64,000 nucleotides of DNA. It comes from Aliidiomarina sedimenti (GTDB lineage Bacteria > Pseudomonadota > Gammaproteobacteria > Enterobacterales > Alteromonadaceae). Below are positions 57,807 through 64,000 of the stretch, piece by piece. Each line of letters starts with the position of its first letter. Position 1 is the first letter of the stretch. The stretch lies in assembly GCF_003986955.1 (NCBI RefSeq), contig NZ_PIPN01000001.1, positions 887,538 through 951,537 of the forward strand, written 5' to 3'. A program made the translations under genes and the position numbers. Below the pieces are notes generated by a model, which worked only from the letters and a program-made list of their open reading frames with translations, was not told the DNA's origin and searched no databases.

Positions 57807-59001
57807 GGCGTAACTTCCTCCGCTTCATATTTGCCTGCACCACGAAATGGTCGAAAAGTGGTGCAAATACGTTGGCAAACAGAATGGCTAGCATGATGCC
57901 TTCAGGGAAGGCTGGGTTGATAACGCGAATCATCACCGTCATGAAACCAATCAAAATACCGTAGGCCCATTTACCTCTGTTGGTAAAGGATGCTGATACC
58001 GGGTCGGTCGCCATGAACATCATACCGAAGGCAAAGCCACCGACAACCAGATGCCAGTACCAAGGCATTGCGAACATTGGGTTGGTGTCACTACCTACCA
58101 GGTTCAGCACGCCTGAGAACAACGCCATACCCGCAAGTACACCAGCAACAATGCGCCATGAAGCGATGCGGAAGTAAATTAGAGCGAGGCCACCAATGAG
58201 AATCATCAGGGTTGAAACTTCACCGATTGAACCAGGGATTTTACCCAGGAAGGCGTTCATCCACTGAGCCATATCTGAATAGTCCAGCTCGCCCTGGAAA
58301 GCCTGAGTCAGTTTAGTCGCACCGGCATAACCGTCTACTGCGGTCCACACCTGGTCACCAGTAATAGCTGCCGGGAATGAGAAGTAGAGGAATGCACGAC
58401 CAGTAAGGGCCGGGTTAAGAAAGTTACGACCTGTGCCGCCAAATATTTCCTTACCAACCACGATACCGAAGGTGATACCCAGTGCTACCTGCCACAATGG
58501 AATAGTTGCTGGCAGAATCAATGCGAACAGAACGGAGGAAACGAAGAACCCTTCGTTTACTTCATGCTTGCGAATTGATGCAAACAGCACTTCCCAGAAG
58601 CCACCGACGAAAAAGGTCACCGCGTAGATAGGCAGGAAGAAACAGGCTCCGTACCACATCATAGTGGCCCAACCCGCATCACCGCCAAGTTCACCACCTA
58701 ACGCCTGGAATAAGCCCACTTGCCAGATATCAGCAAGTTGATAGCCGTCCATAACAGCCAGGTTTGCCTGAAAACCAACGTTCCACATACCCCAGAACAT
58801 CGCTGGAAAGGTCATCATCCATACAAAGATCATGATCCGTTTCAGGTCAATGCTGTCACGTACGTGCGTGGTCGCTTTAGTAGTTATACCAGGGGTATAA
58901 AGAATGGTCGCAACTGCTTCATACAGTGCATACCACTTTTCGTGCTTTCCACCCGGTTCAAAGTTCGGTTCAATACGTTCTAAGTAATTCTTGATGCTCA
59001 T
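57799..59001 (-). CDS. nqrB: Na+-NQR subunit B (FMN, Na+ channel)
   Basis: Membrane subunit of 400 residues with about ten helices; it holds covalent FMN and riboflavin and forms the Na+ path. The flavin site reads [12 protein letters not shown] near residue 225: the Thr acceptor is kept, but the residue before GAT that is often Ser is Ala. [22 protein letters not shown] (ends GKEIFGG and TGRAF) near residue 183 is the family signature. It lies 2 bases after nqrA. Confidence 0.96.
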   Translation of the reverse strand: MSIKNYLERIEPNFEPGGKHEKWYALYEAVATILYTPGITTKATTHVRDSIDLKRIMIFVWMMTFPAMFWGMWNVGFQANLAVMDGYQLADIWQVGLFQALGGELGGDAGWATMMWYGACFFLPIYAVTFFVGGFWEVLFASIRKHEVNEGFFVSSVLFALILPATIPLWQVALGITFGIVVGKEIFGGTGRNFLNPALTGRAFLYFSFPAAITGDQVWTAVDGYAGATKLTQAFQGELDYSDMAQWMNAFLGKIPGSIGEVSTLMILIGGLALIYFRIASWRIVAGVLAGMALFSGVLNLVGSDTNPMFAMPWYWHLVVGGFAFGMMFMATDPVSASFTNRGKWAYGILIGFMTVMIRVINPAFPEGIMLAILFANVFAPLFDHFVVQANMKRRKLRHV

Positions 59002-59003
59002 GA

Positions 59004-60344
59004 TTAGCCTTCTTTCTCAATGGTCGTGAGAACCTTACGAAGAGCTGTGCCATATTCATACTTGCCTGGGCAAACATAAGTACACAGAGCCAAATCTTCT
59101 TCGTCCAACTCCAGACAGCCTAACTCCTGAGCGGTCTCGATGTCGCCAGACACAATTGCACGCAGCAACAGTGTAGGAATCACATCCAGCGGCATAACGC
59201 GCTCGTAGTTACCAATTGGCACCATTGCACGCTCAGAACCATTGGTTGACGCATTCATATCGAACTTCTTCTTAGGAATGATATGGCCTAAGTAAGCACG
59301 GGTAATCGAATGCATCTCTTTGCCAGGCCAGATCCAGCCAAACAGCTGTTTCTCGTCGCCTTCACCCAATAGTGATACCTGGTTATGGAAGCGGCCTAAA
59401 AAGGCATGTGAGCCATCGGCTTTGTGACCATTAAGCACAGAGCCCGATACCACACGTTGGTTGCCCTCTTTAACTTCACCAGCAAGCAAATCATCCAGGC
59501 TTGCACCCAAACGAGTGCGCAGTAAACGCGGTTTAGTTGCTGCAGGACCTGCTACGGACACCACTCGATTGGTGAACAGTTCACCCGTGGTAAATAACTT
59601 ACCGAAAGCAATAACGTCCTGATAACCAAGGTGCCAAACGCTGTATTTGAAATCAGCGCCTTCAATGAAGTGAATATGGGTACCGACGTTACCTGCAGGG
59701 TGAGGTCCTTTGAAGGTCTCGTGATTTACCGGTGCATCACCGAAATCGATGTTGGCGTCAGGCGCAGTGGCAACATGCAGTTTACCTTCCGTTAAACGGC
59801 TAACGACTTTCAGACCATCGATAAATGCCTGCTTTTCTTCGTTGATAATCAAAGCAGGATCAGCGGCCAGTGGATTGGTATCCATCGCATTCACAAAAAT
59901 AGCTTTTGCTTCAGCATCCAGGGCTGGTGAACGTGAGTACGGGCGGGTGCGCAGCGCAACCCACATGCCTGACTCAACCAGGTTTTCCTGAACTTTTTCG
60001 CGGCTTAAGTTAAGTAGCTCTTTCGAGTCATACTTGGCAAAGGTTTCCTGCTCATCGCCATCGATGTCGATAACAACGGATTGCAGAACACGCTTGGCAC
60101 CACGATTGATGGCTTTAACTACACCAGCTGCAGGAGCCGTGAACTTAACACCCGGATTCTTTTTATCTTCAAAAAGAACCTGACCTTTTTTGACCCGGTC
60201 TTCGACCTGGACTTGCATGGTCGGGCGCATTCCCACGTACTCTTCACCTAGCGTAGCGACTGATTTGACGGTTTTACCGTCTTCAATAGTTTGTTGTGGA
60301 GCGCCCGAGATAGGAACGTCCAAACCTTTCTTTATCGTAATCAT
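59004..60344 (-). CDS. nqrA: Na+-NQR subunit A
   Basis: Cytoplasmic subunit, about 446 residues, related to RnfC. The start [14 protein letters not shown] is canonical and ATG 60344 is used; the frame opens 4 codons earlier. [28 protein letters not shown] biotinyl/lipoyl-type fold (ends MRPTMQV and VLFEDKK) near residue 40 and the C-terminal domain with [19 protein letters not shown] near residue 400 are present. A TAAAAT -10 box with an extended TG lies at 60494-60499 on the minus strand, about 150 bases upstream; no good -35 is seen. Confidence 0.96.
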   Translation of the reverse strand: MITIKKGLDVPISGAPQQTIEDGKTVKSVATLGEEYVGMRPTMQVQVEDRVKKGQVLFEDKKNPGVKFTAPAAGVVKAINRGAKRVLQSVVIDIDGDEQETFAKYDSKELLNLSREKVQENLVESGMWVALRTRPYSRSPALDAEAKAIFVNAMDTNPLAADPALIINEEKQAFIDGLKVVSRLTEGKLHVATAPDANIDFGDAPVNHETFKGPHPAGNVGTHIHFIEGADFKYSVWHLGYQDVIAFGKLFTTGELFTNRVVSVAGPAATKPRLLRTRLGASLDDLLAGEVKEGNQRVVSGSVLNGHKADGSHAFLGRFHNQVSLLGEGDEKQLFGWIWPGKEMHSITRAYLGHIIPKKKFDMNASTNGSERAMVPIGNYERVMPLDVIPTLLLRAIVSGDIETAQELGCLELDEEDLALCTYVCPGKYEYGTALRKVLTTIEKEG

Positions 60345-60573
60345 ACGCGTTAGCACTACTCAATTTAGGGAAGATTGAAACTTTATTTCGGCCTGACGAC
60401 CAAATTCCTTATAAAAACATGCTCGCGCCCATACCTGACACAGTCGAGTGCCAGCATGAGCGCGTATAAATTCTTCTTACACCTAAGGCCGCGATTTTAG
60501 CATTTTTTTACATTACCTTTCTACGCTATTTAGAAAGCCAATATATTCCAAGCTAAAACCCCGGCGCCATAGT

Positions 60574-61752
60574 TTACCAGTTTACGAGCGGATCTACATC
60601 CTGTTCGTAGTCAACATTGTCAAATCCGAAGCCAAAAAGGTGCAGAAAATCCTGATGATACCCTTCGTAATCAGCTAACTGATGGAAGTTGTCCTGATTT
60701 ACCTGATGCCACAGGGTTTCGATTTTGGCCTGGGTCTGGTCATTGGTCTCATGGCCATCCATACGCAGTCGATGCGCATCATCCAGGCTCGGGTTGGCTG
60801 CGTACAGCCCCTCTGAAAGCAGTCGATAGGTCTGTTCAATGCAGCCTTCATGGGTGCCCTCTTCTTTCATCACACCGTACATCAGCGAAATATACAACGG
60901 CATCACCGGGATAGCAGAACTCGCCTGCGTCACTAACGCTTTTAGCGACGACACGTAAGCTTCCAGTTGCACATCGGTGTACTGGGTGCGTAACGCATCT
61001 GCAGCCCGATCCAGATCTTCTTTCGCTTTACCGATAGTCGCATGCCCGTAAATAGGCCAGGTCAGCTTTTTGCCAATGTAAGTGTAAGCAGTGGTTTTGG
61101 CACCTTGAGCCAGTACGCCTGCATCGTGCAATGCTTTAATCCAGCGTTCCCAGTCTTCACCGCCCATCACCTTGACGGTATTATTGATCTCGTCATCCGT
61201 TGCAGGCTCGAGGCTGATTTCATGCACTTTGTCTTTATCAGTGTCATAGGTCTTCGTGGTATAGGCTTGACCTACTGGCTTGAGTGTTGAACTGAATACT
61301 TCGCCGCTTTCCGGGTCTTTGCGCTTTGGTGATGCGAGACTATAAATCACCAGGTCTACCTCACCCAGATCCGCTTTAATCGCTTCGATCACCTCAGTTT
61401 TAAGCTCGTCTGAAAATGCGTCCCCATTGATAGTTTTTGCATATAAGCCAGCTTCACCGGCCTGCTGATGAAAAGCCGCTGTGTTGTACCAGCCTGCAGT
61501 CCCTGTTTTTCGTTCTGATGGTTCTTTCTCAAAACAAACACCCAGGGTTTTCGCACCACCGCCGAACGCGGACACAATGCGGGTCGCCAGGCCATATCCG
61601 GTCGAGCTTCCGATAACCAGGACGCGTTTTGGCGCGTCGTTAACGGGTGGCTGTCGTTTCACATACTCAATTTGACGTTTTACGTTCTCAGCACAGCCAA
61701 CTGGATGTGCGTTAGTGCAAATGAATCCGCGAATTTTAGGTTTTATGACCAT
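60574..61752 (-). CDS. fabV: Enoyl-ACP reductase FabV
   Basis: NADH-dependent trans-2-enoyl-ACP reductase of the FabV type, about 392 residues, which closes each round of fatty-acid elongation and is naturally insensitive to triclosan in known members. The start MVIKPKIRGFICTNAHP fits Vibrio FabV; AAGGAA precedes ATG 61752. NADH-binding GSSTGYGLATR near residue 48 and the catalytic Y-x8-K (YGHATIGKAK near residue 235) are present. No FabI gene is in the window. It is monocistronic by context. Confidence 0.95.
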   Translation of the reverse strand: MVIKPKIRGFICTNAHPVGCAENVKRQIEYVKRQPPVNDAPKRVLVIGSSTGYGLATRIVSAFGGGAKTLGVCFEKEPSERKTGTAGWYNTAAFHQQAGEAGLYAKTINGDAFSDELKTEVIEAIKADLGEVDLVIYSLASPKRKDPESGEVFSSTLKPVGQAYTTKTYDTDKDKVHEISLEPATDDEINNTVKVMGGEDWERWIKALHDAGVLAQGAKTTAYTYIGKKLTWPIYGHATIGKAKEDLDRAADALRTQYTDVQLEAYVSSLKALVTQASSAIPVMPLYISLMYGVMKEEGTHEGCIEQTYRLLSEGLYAANPSLDDAHRLRMDGHETNDQTQAKIETLWHQVNQDNFHQLADYEGYHQDFLHLFGFGFDNVDYEQDVDPLVNW

Positions 61753-61847
61753 GGTCTTTCCTTGCAAAAGTAAATTAAACAGTATGTTTTAACTCAACAA
61801 ATGTCAGCTAGTGTACTCGAAACCGGCGTTCCAACACATCTGAGTTG

Positions 61848-62159
61848 CTAATCGGTTTTACTGCCGCCCCTGCAGGCTGGTGACAATGGCGCATTGCCCT
61901 TTTCTACCCATTCGTCAGGGGTGTAGGTATGCAGCGCAAGCGCGTGAATATGTTCAGCCAGCTCATCTGCCAGCACCTCATTCACCGAGCGGTGGCGATT
62001 GAGTAAGCGCTCACCTTTAAAGCCAGAGCTGACTATGATCACTTTAAAGTGAGACTCAGTCGCCGGGCCTGAATGCATATGGCTTTCGTTCAATACCTCA
62101 AGATACTCGGGGGTAAACACCCTCTCCAGTTTTTGCTCTATAACCTGCTGCATACTCAT
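61848..62159 (-). CDS. bolA: BolA family protein
   Basis: BolA-like protein of 103 residues with the usual fold: NESHMHSGPATESHFKVIIVS in the middle (ends NESHMHSG and HFKVIIVS) and RHRSVNEVLADEL near residue 55, whose His can help coordinate an Fe-S cluster with a monothiol glutaredoxin. Length and pattern match BolA itself, which affects cell shape and biofilm, and not IbaG/YrbA. It follows the alkB-like gene by 15 bases, so the two may be cotranscribed. Confidence 0.9.
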   Translation of the reverse strand: MSMQQVIEQKLERVFTPEYLEVLNESHMHSGPATESHFKVIIVSSGFKGERLLNRHRSVNEVLADELAEHIHALALHTYTPDEWVEKGNAPLSPACRGGSKTD

Positions 62160-62174
62160 CTCACTTACCTCTTT

Positions 62175-62831
62175 CTACTTCAGGCCGTTTGCGCTGATTG
62201 CACGACTATTAACCTGCCTGAAAGTAAGATTAATTCGGCCCTCCAGACAACGTTTACGCGTTGGAAGGCCATGTTGCCAATGCCTTTGTAATTGCCCACC
62301 CATGATTAACAGGCTACCGTTTTCGAGCTCAATATCAATGCGTTGCCGGCTGCTTTTATGGCGCAACTGAAAGCACCGTGTCGCCCCTAAAGAAACCGAA
62401 GCTATGGTTGGTGCAGGGCCCAGCTCAGGTTCGTTATCACTGTGCCAGCCCATCCGATCTTCACCATTGCGATACCAGTTGGCCAGCACAGAGTTGCTCG
62501 TTACTCCGCTCTCGCTAAGCCTGGTGCGCAACACCGCCAGTTCATGCGTCCAGGGATTCGGGGCCAAAGCTCGTCCCGAATACTGGTAGTTGGCTTCGGA
62601 GTCACCATACCACGCCTGCAAGCGGGGAATTAAATGCCACTTACCAAATACCTGAATGCGATCTTGTTGCCACTCAAGTGTTTGCGACAGTTTGCTATAG
62701 TACCTATTGGATTCATCTCTGGTCAGCCAACCGGGAATATAAAAAAGATCGCCGTCGGGAATATCGACCCGATAAGGTTGCAGTTCGATTGTAGTGTAAA
62801 GTCGTCTCGATGCTACGGCGAAATGTGACAT
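62175..62831 (-). CDS. AlkB-like Fe(II)/2-oxoglutarate dioxygenase
   Basis: Fe(II)/2-oxoglutarate-dependent dioxygenase of 218 residues. The iron-binding HxD is in GWHSDNEPELGP near residue 133, with N-W-Y-R-N-G just before it, and the distal His plus the 2OG-binding Arg lie in HWQHGLPTRKRCLEGRINLTFR near residues 182-203 (ends HWQHGLP and RINLTFR). This pattern and the size are those of ALKBH2/3-like bacterial proteins that repair alkylated bases; E. coli AlkB is a more distant type. It starts divergently from the barrel-protein gene at 62871. Confidence 0.88.
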   Translation of the reverse strand: MSHFAVASRRLYTTIELQPYRVDIPDGDLFYIPGWLTRDESNRYYSKLSQTLEWQQDRIQVFGKWHLIPRLQAWYGDSEANYQYSGRALAPNPWTHELAVLRTRLSESGVTSNSVLANWYRNGEDRMGWHSDNEPELGPAPTIASVSLGATRCFQLRHKSSRQRIDIELENGSLLIMGGQLQRHWQHGLPTRKRCLEGRINLTFRQVNSRAISANGLK

Positions 62832-62870
62832 AGTGATCTCACCAGGTGACTACAACAAGGAACAGCGTTT

Positions 62871-63677
62871 ATGCCAAACAGCATTCTGCTCACTCTAATG
62901 CATGGGATGGGTATTCTAACACTTTTAACGGCCGCTTCTGCAAATGCTGCAAGCGTCGATCTTGAATGGCAACGCCTTGGTTCCGGCAATGATGATAACT
63001 TTGCTGTGTCGGATAGCTGGAGTTTGACAGGTGAACATCAGGCTTTCTTGTTTTCGGCAGAGCAACGCCTGTATCACTTTAGTCAGGAATCAAGCAGTTA
63101 CACCCATATTAATCCCGGTGTCCAGTACCTTGCTTCACTCAATGATGAGTGGTCAGTATGGCCTAGCCTCCGGGTTCGGATAGGTTTTCGTGACTCAATT
63201 AATTCGCAGGCTATTACTTATAATCCTCAGCTCGCGCTTATCCGACAAGGGAAAGGCAATATCGCCTGGGTCGGCGGTGTCGGGATGCTCCTGCATGACA
63301 ATGAGAATGTTCTTTACCCCGTTATCGGCCTGGTATTTACCGAAGAGGATGCAAGCCGATGGTCGGGCAACCTGACCATCCCTCAGGCAAAAATAAGCTA
63401 TCGACTGAATGACACCTGGTATCTGGATGCCGGGCTGAAGTGGCAAACTCGCTTCTACTCCCAGCATGACGGCAACGTACCAGTAATCAAGCATCAGGAT
63501 ATCTTACCCTCGTTTGGGGTTCGCTATGAGCTTGCTGAGGAGGTTAGCTTCAGTGCACGGGTTACTTACAGTCTTGAGCGTGAGGTTCGTCTTTATAATC
63601 AGTCCCAGCAGCGTATCGCTAAACTTGAGCCTGACAATGAGGCTGGTTTGATAGTTGGAGTGCATTGGGTTTTTTAG
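62871..63677 (+). CDS. Outer-membrane beta-barrel protein, unknown function
   Basis: Secreted protein of 268 residues with a signal peptide (residues 1-26, ending ANAA) and repeated amphipathic strands, ending in the aromatic HWVF that marks outer-membrane barrels. The number of strands suggests about twelve. No known family is recognised. It is divergent from the alkB-like gene. The inverted repeat at 63728-63817 follows its stop. Confidence 0.7.
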   Translation: MPNSILLTLMHGMGILTLLTAASANAASVDLEWQRLGSGNDDNFAVSDSWSLTGEHQAFLFSAEQRLYHFSQESSSYTHINPGVQYLASLNDEWSVWPSLRVRIGFRDSINSQAITYNPQLALIRQGKGNIAWVGGVGMLLHDNENVLYPVIGLVFTEEDASRWSGNLTIPQAKISYRLNDTWYLDAGLKWQTRFYSQHDGNVPVIKHQDILPSFGVRYELAEEVSFSARVTYSLEREVRLYNQSQQRIAKLEPDNEAGLIVGVHWVF

Positions 63678-63727
63678 GGCTGGGGGGTGGTTGGTGTGGG
63701 ATGGCTGTCGATGGTAGATGGGTAGAT

Positions 63728-63817
63728 CAGGCGCGGGGCTTGAATCTTGAATGGGTCCACAGTGGGTGGAGAGATGAACCATCTCATTCCCATTCAAGAT
63801 TCAAGCCCCGCGCCTGC
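63728..63817. repeat. Perfect 28-bp inverted repeat with inner hairpins
   Basis: The left arm (63728-63755, starting CAGGCGCGGGGC) and right arm (63790-63817, ending GCCCCGCGCCTG) are exact complements over 28 bases. The 34-base spacer holds two more hairpins: TCCAC/GTGGA (63756-63760 and 63766-63770) and GAGATG/CATCTC (63771-63776 and 63781-63786). There is no T run, so it is not a standard terminator. It lies between the barrel-protein gene and the rRNA terminator. Confidence 0.93.
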
Positions 63818-63835
63818 TGTAGTGCGCCCATAAGC

Positions 63836-63866
63836 AAAAAGGCCACCCAGATGGGTGGCCTTTTTG
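63836..63866 (-). terminator. Intrinsic terminator of the rRNA operon
   Basis: AAAAAGGCCACCC / GGGTGGCCTTTTT stem with a short AGAT loop. On the minus strand it lies just after the 5S rRNA gene and ends the operon. The flanking T run on the plus strand would also work in the other direction. Confidence 0.92.
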
Positions 63867-63876
63867 ACTTATATGG

Positions 63877-63996
63877 ATGCCTGGCGGTGTCCTACTCTCA
63901 CATGGGGAGGCCCCACACTACCATCGGCGCTGACATGTTTCACTACTGAGTTCGGAATGGATTCAGGTGGTTCCACGTCGCTATGGCCGCCAGACA
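63877..63996 (-). rRNA. rrf: 5S ribosomal RNA
   Basis: About 120 bases on the minus strand matching gammaproteobacterial 5S rRNA: 5' TGTCTGGCGGCCATAGCG, the loop segment CATTCCGAACTCAG and the 3' end GCCAGGCAT, whose ends pair. It is the last gene of an rRNA operon whose 23S and 16S genes lie beyond the right edge. No tRNA gene follows the 5S before the terminator. Confidence 0.96.
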
Positions 63997-64000
63997 AATT

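Noticed and set aside
63504..63797. A 97-residue minus-strand frame overlapping the palindrome
   Set aside because: It runs antisense into the barrel-protein gene and across the inverted repeat, with no ribosome site or known pattern.

Overview
The window is chromosomal DNA from a marine, aerobic gammaproteobacterium of the Alteromonadales, most likely Idiomarinaceae (Idiomarina or a close relative). This placement is inferred from the Na+-pumping NADH:quinone reductase operon, FabV, a FimV/HubP homologue inside the pdxB-asd-truA-accD-folC-cvpA-purF cluster, MiaE, MnmC with a YfcL neighbour, and many outer-membrane and lipoprotein genes. No phage, insertion sequence or CRISPR array is visible. 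Coding density is high, no gene-free stretch exceeds about 300 bases, and only the first gene and the rRNA operon run up to a window edge.

Layout. 1-6.4 kb (+): a GAF-GGDEF diguanylate cyclase, a DUF2868 membrane protein, a GTPase with DUF3482, a ClpP-like lipoprotein, an amidoligase and a class I glutamine-amidotransferase-like hydrolase, all tightly spaced. 6.4-8.4 kb (-): small conserved protein, cystathionine gamma-synthase family enzyme, YigZ. 8.6-9.2 kb: DUF1415 protein. 9.2-9.7 kb (-): tRNA operon Pro-Arg-His-Pro with a strong promoter that looks stringently controlled. 9.9-13.3 kb: folD, then a three-gene orphan set (TadE-like, secretin, TcpQ-like) downstream of topA (13.3-16.0 kb). 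16.3-17.7 kb: astB. 17.8-28.1 kb (-): purF, cvpA, SPOR protein, folC, accD, truA, fimV, asd, pdxB. 28.2-32.9 kb: fabB, mnmC, yfcL, flavodoxin, HIT protein. 32.9-37.6 kb: outer-membrane protein and M28 peptidase divergent from a histidine-rich TonB-dependent receptor, with a probable Zur operator between them.

37.7-47.8 kb: thioesterase, small lipoprotein, M17 aminopeptidase, cysS, LOG-family protein, ppiB, lpxH, miaE, Yip1-family protein, DAACS symporter, sohB. 47.9-54.4 kb: VolA/Pla-1-like lipase lipoprotein, YciK-like SDR, S1/P1 nuclease, a CpcT/CpeT-like protein divergent from a BNR-repeat (Ycf48/HCF136-like) protein, then nqrM. 54.5-60.3 kb (-): nqrABCDEF. 60.6-62.8 kb (-): fabV, bolA-family gene, alkB-like gene. 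62.9-63.7 kb: an outer-membrane barrel protein, then a perfect 28-bp inverted repeat, an rRNA terminator and the 5S rRNA gene (-), the tail of an rRNA operon that continues past the right edge.

Most of the window is housekeeping: purine, folate, fatty-acid, amino-acid and vitamin B6 biosynthesis, tRNA modification and sodium bioenergetics. The parts most worth a second look are the amidoligase locus, the orphan secretin/TadE/TcpQ operon, the zinc-linked receptor/peptidase locus, the CpcT-like/BNR pair and the palindrome beside the rRNA operon.
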